A DNA stretch of 9,160 bases from Patescibacteria group bacterium (GTDB taxonomy: Bacteria; Patescibacteriota; Doudnabacteria; UBA920). The notes beneath the pieces were generated by a model that saw nothing but the letters and a program-made list of their open reading frames with translations, made no database searches and had not been told where the DNA came from. Positions 1-5,074 of the stretch are shown in pieces. The translations under genes and the position numbers were made by a program. The DNA is taken from positions 1-9,160 of the forward strand of contig JAMDEL010000030.1 of NCBI GenBank assembly GCA_023487095.1, written 5' to 3'. Position 1 is the stretch's first letter. Every line of letters starts with the position of its first letter.

Positions 1-2
1 CC

Positions 3-173
3 GCCACCCTGACTTTACTGGCACAGCTGGATTCGGTAGTTGTTTTTGTAACTGGCGAGGAAAAATGGGAAAAACTGCGCTTGGTCCTCAAAAAATCGGG
101 TGAGGTCCACCAACTCCCCGCCCAAGCCTGGCACAAACTTAAGGCTGTCCAAATTTACACGGATATGCCTTAA
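3..173 (+). CDS. Probable 6-phosphogluconolactonase, C-terminal fragment (5' end outside window)
   Basis: An open frame enters from the left edge and ends at TAA 171-173, giving 56 residues. It contains a TLTLLAQLDSVVVFVTG stretch, then EEKWEKL and, near the end, LPAQAW. This matches the order seen in the C-terminus of 6-phosphogluconolactonases of the NagB/RpiA fold: a TLTLP strand, a (V/L)FxxTGExK strand-loop, a helix, and LPA followed by a final strand. That enzyme hydrolyses 6-phosphoglucono-lactone to 6-phosphogluconate in the cytoplasmic pentose phosphate pathway. The usual C-terminal DxxAA motif is replaced by a short TDMP ending, so the protein stops slightly early. Only about a quarter of the protein is visible and no catalytic residue is in view; a related sugar-phosphate isomerase remains possible. 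Confidence 0.55.
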   Translation, partial: ATLTLLAQLDSVVVFVTGEEKWEKLRLVLKKSGEVHQLPAQAWHKLKAVQIYTDMP

Positions 174-176
174 AGA

Positions 177-185
177 TGGTATAAT
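177..185 (+). promoter_or_regulatory. Extended -10 promoter for the Nramp-family transporter
   Basis: TGG-TATAAT lies at 177-185, an exact TGn extension plus a perfect -10 hexamer. A TTTACA at 154-159 is 20 bases upstream, too far for a normal -35 but tolerable with an extended -10. The predicted transcript start near 192 gives a leader of about 20 bases without a Shine-Dalgarno site. The promoter begins just after the stop codon of the preceding gene. Confidence 0.6.
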
Positions 186-212
186 TAGACATATATCTTC
201 GGCTAAATAAGT

Positions 213-1583
213 ATGCCAAAAACAAAAACTTTTCTTGAAAGCCTGGCTGAAGCCCCGGCAAAAACCCTGGACAAAACCGTAACCGAAACAGGCAAACTGG
301 CGCACTTTGCGCGCACCAACAAGCCGGTCAAAAAAACCGAGGAATTTTGGCACAAACTCGGCCCGGGACTGACTACCGGGGCGGCGGACGATGACCCTTC
401 CGGTATTGCCACATACTCGCAAACCGGCTCAGCCTACGGCTTTAGGCTGCTCTGGCTGGCAGGCTACTCTTTCCCGCTTATGGCGGTAATTCAAGAAATG
501 TGCGCCCGCATTGGCCTGGTTACCGGACGAGGGCTGGCCGCCAACATAAAAAAACATTTTCCTCGCTGGGTGCTGTATTCCACCACCCTGCTGCTTTTGG
601 TTGCCAACACTTTCAACATTGGGGCCGACTTGGGTGCCATGACCAAGGCTGTGCAATTGGTTTTCCCCAGCCTGCCTTTCGGGCCCCTGATTTTTTTTAT
701 TACCTTCATCAGCCTTTTCCTCCAAATCTTCACTTCTTATAAAGAATACGCAAAGTACTTGAAGTGGCTGACTCTGGTGCTGTTCTCTTACGTTGCCACA
801 GGACTGATTATCAGCATCAACTGGCAGGAAGTGCTGAAAGCCGCAATCATCCCCAGCCTGGATTTCAGCAAAGAACAATTTTTCTTAATTACCGGCGTGC
901 TGGGTACGACTATTTCCCCCTACCTGTTCTTCTGGCAAACCTCCCAGGAAGTGGAAGAGGAAATTTTGGCAGGCAGGGCCACGATTAAAGCCCGACAGGA
1001 AGTGACCAAAAAAGAACTGTCCAATATGCGCATGGATGTCTGGATTGGCATGTTCATTTCCAACCTGGTAATGTTTTTCATCATCGCGGTCTGCGGCGCA
1101 GTACTGCACAAAGCCGGAATCACTACCATTAACTCGGCGGAAGAGGCGGCGGCGGCCTTAAGGCCTTTGGCGGGCGGCCAGGCCTATTTACTCTTTACGG
1201 TCGGGATTTTAGGCACCGGACTCTTGGGCGTGCCCGTACTTGCTGGCAGCGCAGCCTATGCCCTCTCGGAAACCCTAGGTTGGAAACAAGGCCTTTACCG
1301 GAAACTGAAACAAGCCTACGCTTTTTACGGAGTAATCATTGTGGCCATGCTAGTCGGCCTGTTTTTAAACTTGACGGGCATAGACCCGATTAAAACCCTA
1401 ATTTACGCGGCTGTCTTAAACGGCTTAGTGGCTCCAGTCGTCCTTATTCAGATTGTCAAAATTGCAGGCAGCGATAAAATCATGGGCAGGCACAAAGCCG
1501 GGTCTTGGACCAGGGCTTTGGGCTGGATTGCGACTTGGCTAATGATAATTTCGGGCGCGGCCACCATAATCGGCCTCTTCTAA
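213..1583 (+). CDS. Nramp/SLC11-superfamily divalent metal transporter with non-canonical metal site
   Basis: This 456-residue polytopic membrane protein should carry divalent cations into the cell. A charged N-terminal tail (residues 1-45) leads into GPGLTTGAADDDPSGI (50-65), the TM1 signature, then about ten further hydrophobic segments up to the C-terminus. The conserved QEMCARIGLVTGRGL stretch (94-108) fits a large bacterial Nramp-like subgroup. Canonical Mn/Fe Nramps carry DPGN in TM1 and a metal-binding Met in the TM6 motif (A-x-x-MPH). Here TM1 reads DPSG (61-64) and the TM6 equivalent reads TTISPY (232-237), with Ser where Met is expected. Since that methionine helps select transition metals, the substrate may not be Mn or Fe. 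ATG 213 is chosen because it lies about 20 bases past an extended -10. No Shine-Dalgarno is visible. It is probably monocistronic, as a strong promoter follows directly. Confidence 0.93.
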   Translation: MPKTKTFLESLAEAPAKTLDKTVTETGKLAHFARTNKPVKKTEEFWHKLGPGLTTGAADDDPSGIATYSQTGSAYGFRLLWLAGYSFPLMAVIQEMCARIGLVTGRGLAANIKKHFPRWVLYSTTLLLLVANTFNIGADLGAMTKAVQLVFPSLPFGPLIFFITFISLFLQIFTSYKEYAKYLKWLTLVLFSYVATGLIISINWQEVLKAAIIPSLDFSKEQFFLITGVLGTTISPYLFFWQTSQEVEEEILAGRATIKARQEVTKKELSNMRMDVWIGMFISNLVMFFIIAVCGAVLHKAGITTINSAEEAAAALRPLAGGQAYLLFTVGILGTGLLGVPVLAGSAAYALSETLGWKQGLYRKLKQAYAFYGVIIVAMLVGLFLNLTGIDPIKTLIYAAVLNGLVAPVVLIQIVKIAGSDKIMGRHKAGSWTRALGWIATWLMIISGAATIIGLF

Positions 1584-1590
1584 AGAACCT

Positions 1591-1619
1591 TTGACAAAAA
1601 AGCTGAAAAAAGCTATAAT
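1591..1619 (+). promoter_or_regulatory. Consensus sigma-70-type promoter of the infC-rpmI-rplT operon
   Basis: TTGACA (1591-1596) and TATAAT (1614-1619) are both perfect hexamers separated by exactly 17 bases. The predicted start is near 1626, leaving a leader of about 60 bases before infC. This is the strongest promoter in the window, as expected for a translation operon. Confidence 0.88.
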
Positions 1620-1637
1620 TTTTAAGCTAATTTCTCT

Positions 1638-1666
1638 CCCCTAAATACCCTATAGTTTAGGAAGGG
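1638..1666 (+). promoter_or_regulatory. Hairpin in the infC leader, possible autoregulatory element
   Basis: CCTAAA (1640-1645) pairs with TTTAGG (1656-1661) around a 10-base loop. The stem can extend through CC at 1638-1639 with GG at 1664-1666 if two A residues bulge. Leaders of infC/rplT operons are often autoregulated by L20 or IF3, but nothing here matches the L20 leader motif well enough to name it. The structure is seen; a regulatory role is inferred. Confidence 0.3.
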
Positions 1667-1686
1667 AATAAAATTAAGGACAAAAC

Positions 1687-2193
1687 TTGCAAAAAACCAG
1701 AGTCAATCATCAAATCACCGCTTCGGAAGTTCGTGTAATCAATGAAGCCGGAGAGCAGATTGGCATAATGAAACTTGGCGAAGCCCTGCGTTTGGCCCAG
1801 GAACACGGGCTAGATTTGATTGAAATTGCCAGCCACGCCTCCCCTCCCGTGGTCAAAATCATAGATTTTGCCAAATTCAAGTACCAGCAAAAGAAGGCTG
1901 AAAGCCTGCAGAAGAAAAATGCCAAAAAAACCGAGGTCAAGACCATCCGGATCAGCATGCGGATTTCCGACCACGACATGAGCATAAAAGCCAAAAAAGT
2001 TTCGGAATTTTTGACAGACGGCGACCTGGTCAGGCTGGAACTCAGGATGCGCGGCCGGGAACAGGCATTCGGGGATCTGGCCAGGCAAAACTTAGAAAAA
2101 TTCCTTAAGCTAATAGAAGCCCCCCACCGCATTGAAATTCCCTTAAAAAGGATGGGCGGCACCTTCTCTGTAGTAGTCGCAAGCGCAAAATAA
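1687..2193 (+). CDS. infC: Translation initiation factor IF-3
   Basis: IF-3 binds the 30S subunit, prevents premature 50S joining and checks the start codon and initiator tRNA. The 168 residues cover both domains. The N-domain opens with VNHQITASEVRVINEAGEQIG (about 6-26) and ends near residue 70 at FAKFKYQ. A lysine-rich linker follows (68-84), then the C-domain, with ISDHDM (93-98), LRMRGRE (119-125) and the closing MGGTFSVVV strand. Length is close to the E. coli protein (180). The start is TTG 1687: an in-frame TAA at 1675-1677 rules out anything further upstream, and AAGGA (1676-1680) stands 6 bases before it. A non-AUG start is typical of infC, where IF-3 discriminates against its own weak start codon, so autoregulation is likely. 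First gene of the operon. Confidence 0.97.
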   Translation: MQKTRVNHQITASEVRVINEAGEQIGIMKLGEALRLAQEHGLDLIEIASHASPPVVKIIDFAKFKYQQKKAESLQKKNAKKTEVKTIRISMRISDHDMSIKAKKVSEFLTDGDLVRLELRMRGREQAFGDLARQNLEKFLKLIEAPHRIEIPLKRMGGTFSVVVASAK

Positions 2194-2227
2194 TCTTTAC
2201 TTTTTAATAATCGAATCAACAATCAGT

Positions 2228-2422
2228 ATGCCTAAAGTCAAAACCCACAGAGGGACAGCCAAAAGAATCAAAAAAACCAAGCGCGGCAAGCTTATTTCCC
2301 GCAGCACCGGACAGGACCATTTTAATTCCCGGGAAAGCGGCAGCACGACTAAAAATAAACGGCGCGACCTGGTACTGCACAAATCCAGCAACAAGCTAAA
2401 ATCTTTAATTCCTTACAAATAA
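2228..2422 (+). CDS. rpmI: 50S ribosomal protein L35
   Basis: A 64-residue, very basic protein starting MPKVKTHRGTAKRIKKTKRGK, the L35 signature, followed by the conserved HFNSRES and K-N-K-R-R-D-L segments and a C-terminal IPYK. It is a late-assembling component of the large ribosomal subunit. Length matches the family. It lies 34 bases after infC and 32 bases before rplT in the universal infC-rpmI-rplT order. No Shine-Dalgarno is present ahead of ATG 2228; the preceding bases are A/T-rich, so initiation is probably of the unstructured-leader type or coupled to infC translation. Confidence 0.97.
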   Translation: MPKVKTHRGTAKRIKKTKRGKLISRSTGQDHFNSRESGSTTKNKRRDLVLHKSSNKLKSLIPYK

Positions 2423-2454
2423 CCAAGACAGTCAACCAAGCTGTACACTAAACT

Positions 2455-2799
2455 ATGACCAGAATCAAACGCGGAGTAGCCGCCAGCAAACGCAGAAAAA
2501 ATCTACTTAAAAGAACCAAAGGTTTTTCCAACCGCCGCTCAACCAATTTTGTTTATGCCAGGCAAGCCCTTTTAAAGGCTGATTCTTACGCCTACCGGGA
2601 CCGCAAAAACAAGAAACGCGACATGCGGGCCTTATGGCTCATCCGCTTAGGCGCGGCCTTAAGGGAAAACGGCACTACTTGGAGCAAATTCGCGCCGGTT
2701 TTGAAAAAGTCAGGAGTTGGTCTTAACCGCAAAACCCTCTCGGAACTGGCCGTCCAACACCCGGCGATTTTTGACCAGTTGGTAAAGTCAATCGCCTAA
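2455..2799 (+). CDS. rplT: 50S ribosomal protein L20
   Basis: A 114-residue basic protein, normal L20 length. It begins MTRIKRGVAASKRRK, continues with LKRTKGFSNRRSTNF and the RDRKNKKRDMRALWLIRL helix (about 48-65) that wraps 23S rRNA, and ends in a globular domain (LNRKTLSELAV, about 92-102). L20 is essential for early 50S assembly, and in other bacteria it represses its own operon by binding mRNA. It is the last gene of the operon, ending 14 bases before a strong hairpin terminator, so pheS/pheT do not follow as they do in E. coli. No Shine-Dalgarno precedes ATG 2455. Confidence 0.97.
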   Translation: MTRIKRGVAASKRRKNLLKRTKGFSNRRSTNFVYARQALLKADSYAYRDRKNKKRDMRALWLIRLGAALRENGTTWSKFAPVLKKSGVGLNRKTLSELAVQHPAIFDQLVKSIA

Positions 2800-2813
2800 G
2801 ACTGAAACTATAT

Positions 2814-2843
2814 AAAAACCCCCTCAAAGTTGAGGGGGTTTTT
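2814..2843. terminator. Bidirectional intrinsic terminator between rplT and the minus-strand gene
   Basis: AAAAACCCCCTC on the left pairs with GAGGGGGTTTTT on the right (2814-2825 with 2832-2843), with a short A/T loop. A T-run follows the stem on the plus strand, and the A-run at the left gives a U-run on the minus strand. It therefore serves both the plus-strand rplT and the convergent gene that stops at 2852. Confidence 0.92.
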
Positions 2844-2851
2844 GATTTTTT

Positions 2852-3430
2852 CTATTGGGCTGGGGTTCCAGTCGGAACGGGTGTTGGCTGGATCGGCTGA
2901 GTTTGGGGAGCCGGCGCCGGCTGTGTTTGAACCTGGGGAGCTTCGGGTGCTGCGGGCTTTTGCACATAATCCTTTATTGCCCTCACCACCTGGCTGTCAG
3001 ACTTTAAATCCTCATAAAACAGAATTTGGCTGCGGTTGATTTTCATAATATCCGCAGGCCCATGAAGCTCGTTGCCGAGCTTAACCAGGGAAACCTGGGG
3101 CTGTTGGCCGGGCGCGGCCTGCTGGCCTTGCAACTGTTGTTGTTGCTGCACGACTTGCAGGTAATAAATATCCTTTAGGGTGACATAGGTATCGTTGGCA
3201 TCAGAGAGTTTCCCAAAGTACACCTGGCCGTTGCTTAAGAATACAGCCTGGTAGCCGGAAACTGCCGGGGTTTTGCCTTCAAGCCCAGACTTGATCCGGT
3301 CCTTGAAAATCAACCCGACTCCGGCCAAGACAATAACAATAATGATTACAAATAGCCAAGGTGATTTTGGCTTATTGTCTGCGGAAACACCTTCTGTCTC
3401 GGAAACCGTTACTTCTTCAGGGGCTGCCAT
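2852..3430 (-). CDS. Single-pass membrane protein with Gln/Pro-rich tail, family common in candidate-phyla bacteria
   Basis: Function unknown. From ATG 3430 the protein has 192 residues: an acidic N-terminal stretch (1-20), one strongly hydrophobic helix PWLFVIIIVIVLAGVGLIF (24-42), then an outward domain. This domain contains YQAVFLSNGQVYFGKL, DTYVTLKDIYYLQ, a run of five Gln (95-99), LVKLGNELHGP and INRSQILFYEDL. The tail (158-192) is Ala/Pro/Gln-rich. From memory, the NGQVYFGKL / DIYYLQ / KLGNELHGP combination recurs in conserved membrane proteins of Patescibacteria. The start is open: ATG 3484 would add 18 residues but lacks a ribosome site, whereas ATG 3430 has AAGGAG ending 5 bases upstream (complement of 3436-3441), so 3430 is preferred. 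It may be co-transcribed with the gene ending at 3526 and shares the terminator with rplT. Confidence 0.85.
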   Translation of the reverse strand: MAAPEEVTVSETEGVSADNKPKSPWLFVIIIVIVLAGVGLIFKDRIKSGLEGKTPAVSGYQAVFLSNGQVYFGKLSDANDTYVTLKDIYYLQVVQQQQQLQGQQAAPGQQPQVSLVKLGNELHGPADIMKINRSQILFYEDLKSDSQVVRAIKDYVQKPAAPEAPQVQTQPAPAPQTQPIQPTPVPTGTPAQ

Positions 3431-3525
3431 AATTTCTCCTTGGGGCTTTTCTCCAGTTTGTTCAGATATTATCTTAGGTGACATGTTGTTATGAATTATT
3501 GATTAAAAGACAGGCTTCCCGAAAA

Positions 3526-4113
3526 TCAACATCTTAAGACTTTGCGTGTTTGAAAAAAACTGGCAAAGACAAAAGAATCACGGCTATTCACGTTGTTTCC
3601 AGGCTCCTTCCTCAGCCTGCCAACCCCCGTTTCAACAAAGGCAGAAAACAGGAGTGCGGCCGGGACTAAGGCCTGGCCAATTGCCGGAAACCCAGGTGAG
3701 GCTGTACCGGAAGCCCAAATCTGGGACGGCGAACTTTCCGCGCTACTCATACTGACAACCAAGCGCACCGGCGCCACCCTGAGGGCCAAAGACAGAGCTT
3801 CTGCCTGCTTAGGTATTGAAGTGATATGCGCAGCCCCTTGCAAGCTCTCCGCATACCCTGATTCTATTTGAAATGCCGGCAGTAAGCCTGCCGCGTTTGC
3901 ACCTTGGAGGGAGAACCCCTCTTTTGGTAAAACACCGGAATTCAGAGGCTTAATTAAAACCGGCAAAGTCTTTGAAGGGAGCGTCTCTGCCACAGCCGGC
4001 AACAGAGGGTTATTGGCCGCAATCGGCTCTTTGGCCGTAACGAAACCAAGCACTCCAAAAAAAAGGCTTAGAATAGTAACCGCTGCGATTTGTATTTTTA
4101 GTATATTTTTCAC
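3526..4113 (-). CDS. Hypothetical secreted or membrane-anchored protein
   Basis: Not recognised. The 195-residue product begins with a good signal peptide or anchor (K2, K6, then a hydrophobic core to about residue 25, ending FVTA-KEP). A Pro/Leu/Ala-rich segment follows (30-80), and a second hydrophobic stretch, FPAIGQALVPAALLFSAFV, lies at 142-160 followed by a basic patch (GRLRKE). Such a layout would suit a surface protein with a C-terminal anchor and a short cytoplasmic tail. The tail ends KVLRC, with the only cysteine at the very end. The start is GTG 4113, about 13 bases after a predicted transcript start; there is no Shine-Dalgarno. The C-terminal third looks less protein-like than the rest, so a frameshift or overlong frame is possible. 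Plausibly co-transcribed with the gene at 2852-3430, 41 or 95 bases downstream depending on that gene's start. Confidence 0.55.
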   Translation of the reverse strand: MKNILKIQIAAVTILSLFFGVLGFVTAKEPIAANNPLLPAVAETLPSKTLPVLIKPLNSGVLPKEGFSLQGANAAGLLPAFQIESGYAESLQGAAHITSIPKQAEALSLALRVAPVRLVVSMSSAESSPSQIWASGTASPGFPAIGQALVPAALLFSAFVETGVGRLRKEPGNNVNSRDSFVFASFFQTRKVLRC

Positions 4114-4133
4114 GCTTGAATTCTTGCTAATTC

Positions 4134-4162
4134 AATATAAACTATTTTACCTTGTTTTTCAA
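4134..4162 (-). promoter_or_regulatory. Minus-strand promoter for the hypothetical secreted protein
   Basis: Read on the minus strand, TTGAAA (complement of 4157-4162) and TATATT (complement of 4134-4139) are separated by 17 bases, each one mismatch from consensus. The start near 4127 would leave a leader of only about 13 bases before GTG 4113. It faces away from the promoter at 4205-4232. Confidence 0.55.
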
Positions 4163-4204
4163 GCTTTTGCTGAATTTATTATACTTTTTTGCCAGGTAAG
4201 GCGC

Positions 4205-4232
4205 TTGAAATTAAAATTATAAGCTGTATAAT
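4205..4232 (+). promoter_or_regulatory. Promoter of the PaaX-like regulator gene
   Basis: TTGAAA (4205-4210) and a perfect TATAAT (4227-4232) are spaced by 16 bases. Transcription should begin near 4239, leaving a leader of about 20 bases without a Shine-Dalgarno, the same arrangement as for the transporter gene. The divergent layout with the minus-strand promoter at 4134-4162 would allow the regulator to control both, though no clear operator palindrome was found. Confidence 0.7.
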
Positions 4233-4258
4233 AAAAAGGTCACTCACAAACATACTTT

Positions 4259-4747
4259 ATGGCCAGAATATACAACAAACAAACTGTTGAAATTCTTGAA
4301 CATGTTTCAAGGAACCCCGGAATCTCCACGCGGGAACTCTATAAGGCTTTGGGCATAAAGGTTCCCTATAAAGATTTTTACAACAACATTTACAGACTGT
4401 TAGACCACGAGCTATTGGACCGGCAGGAAAACAACAAAGGCATCGTGCTTACCCTTTCAGAAGAAGGCAGAAAAATCTTCAACCGGGTCAATCCGGAAAA
4501 GGACGGCATCTGGAAGTTGGTAATTTTTGACATTCCCGAAAAACAAAAAAAAGTCCGGGGCGTGCTCAGGGCCAAACTGAAGCAGTTGCATTTTAAAAAA
4601 TGGCAAAACAGCATCTGGATATCCCCTTACGCTTTAGACCGGGAAATTGAAGACGAACTGAACCAGCTTGCCAAACACTACTTTGTCAGGCTAATTAAAA
4701 CCCAGGATATAAACCAAACCCAAGACTTGGAAAAAATGTTTTCCTGA
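4259..4747 (+). CDS. PaaX-like transcriptional regulator (winged helix plus Cas2-like domain)
   Basis: A 162-residue cytoplasmic protein with two parts. Residues 1-75 look like a winged helix: QTVEILEHVSRNPGISTRELYKALG is an HTH-type helix pair, and a wing (DRQENNKGIVLTLSEEGRKIF) follows. Residues 83-160 have the ferredoxin-like pattern of the PaaX central / Cas2-like domain: WKLVIFDIPEKQKKVR, then RAKLKQLHFKKWQNSIWISPY. In PaaX the regulator responds to phenylacetyl-CoA, but short homologues like this are widespread in candidate-phyla genomes and their ligands are unknown. The N-terminal DNA-binding domain and lack of any CRISPR array argue against a Cas2 nuclease. It lies directly upstream of the B12 riboswitch unit and beside a divergent gene, either of which could be its target. 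Start ATG 4259 is set by the promoter; no Shine-Dalgarno is seen. Confidence 0.8.
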   Translation: MARIYNKQTVEILEHVSRNPGISTRELYKALGIKVPYKDFYNNIYRLLDHELLDRQENNKGIVLTLSEEGRKIFNRVNPEKDGIWKLVIFDIPEKQKKVRGVLRAKLKQLHFKKWQNSIWISPYALDREIEDELNQLAKHYFVRLIKTQDINQTQDLEKMFS

Positions 4748-4765
4748 CCTGAGGAAAACTGTTAT

Positions 4766-4794
4766 TTGACATTTTTTTTAAAACAGCATAAGCT
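4766..4794 (+). promoter_or_regulatory. Candidate promoter of the cobalamin riboswitch operon
   Basis: A perfect TTGACA (4766-4771) is followed at 17 bases by TAAGCT (4789-4794), which keeps only the T1, A2 and T6 positions of a -10 element. An alternative CATAAG (4787-4792) has 15-base spacing. Transcription from about 4800 would place the whole aptamer within the RNA. The -35 is convincing, the -10 is not. Confidence 0.45.
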
Positions 4795-4819
4795 ACCAAT
4801 CAGCACGTAAAAAACATAC

Positions 4820-4965
4820 CCTTACCTATGGAAGTTCGGTGGGTTCCGCAGCTTAGCGGAACGATCCCGACACTGTGCCGCAACGGTAAATCCCGGTTTT
4901 CCGGGAGAGTCCGGTCGTTAGGTAATGCGTTTTTTAAAAACGCAATCCCGAGCAGGAAAGCCTGT
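4820..4965 (+). promoter_or_regulatory. Cobalamin riboswitch aptamer
   Basis: The conserved landmarks of the class occur in order. GGAAG-TTCGGTG is at 4830-4841, and ATCCCGACACTGT runs up to the B12-box core GCCGCAACGGTAA (4877-4889). Later come GAGTCCGG (4907-4914) and CCCGAGCAGGAAAGCCTG (4947-4964), the counterpart of the terminal AGxCAGGAgACCTGCC element. Supporting helices are TTACCT 4822-4827 with AGGTAA 4920-4925; GTTCCGC 4843-4849 with GCGGAAC 4856-4862; TCCCGG 4891-4896 with CCGGGA 4901-4906; and a long TGCGTTTT/AAAACGCA hairpin (4926-4944). The RNA binds a cobalamin and in this class usually turns expression off. It occupies most of the gene-free 4748-5074 stretch. Whether it prefers adenosyl- or aquo/methyl-cobalamin cannot be read here. 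Confidence 0.9.
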
Positions 4966-4993
4966 AAAACCAACTGGTTTTATGGCTAAATCT

Positions 4994-5018
4994 CCTTCCT
5001 GTTTTGGAAGGTTTTTTT
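4994..5018 (+). terminator. Riboswitch expression-platform terminator
   Basis: CCTTCC (4994-4999) pairs with GGAAGG (5006-5011) around a 6-base loop, followed directly by seven T residues (5012-5018). An alternative pairing of CAGGAA (4953-4958, inside the aptamer's 3' element) with TTCCTG (4996-5001) would break this stem, giving an antiterminator. This predicts transcriptional shut-off when cobalamin holds the 4947-4964 element in the aptamer. Confidence 0.82.
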
Positions 5019-5032
5019 ATTATTAAACAGAG

Positions 5033-5057
5033 CCTTTCTCCCCAGGCAGGATAAAGG
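5033..5057 (+). promoter_or_regulatory. Hairpin just upstream of the B12-binding candidate
   Basis: CCTTT (5033-5037) pairs with AAAGG (5053-5057), and TCC (5039-5041) with GGA (5049-5051), leaving one C-T mismatch. The 3' arm overlaps AAGGA (5054-5058), the nearest Shine-Dalgarno-like string to ATG 5075, although 16 bases is far for a working site. It could be a second layer of control or an mRNA 5' stabiliser; the role is unproven. Confidence 0.3.
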
Positions 5058-5074
5058 ACAAAGAAAATACGAAG

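Noticed and set aside
429..878. Minus-strand frame inside the transporter gene
   Set aside because: It lies entirely opposite a clear Nramp coding region and has no recognisable features.
1597..1613. AAAAAAGCT direct repeat as a terminator for the transporter gene
   Set aside because: It is the A-rich spacer of the infC promoter; the possible AGCT/AGCT stem is only four pairs.
2830..3039. Plus-strand frame after rplT
   Set aside because: It starts inside the terminator and runs opposite the minus-strand membrane protein; no coding signal.
4259..4747. CRISPR-associated Cas2 nuclease
   Set aside because: The C-terminal half has a Cas2-like fold pattern, but it is preceded by a winged-helix DNA-binding domain, and no CRISPR array or other cas gene is in the window. 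A PaaX-type regulator fits better.
4738..4759. Hairpin GTTTTCCT/AGGAAAAC as a terminator of the PaaX-like gene
   Set aside because: It overlaps the stop codon and no T-run follows directly; the T-run at 4772-4779 is too far away. Kept only as a remark.
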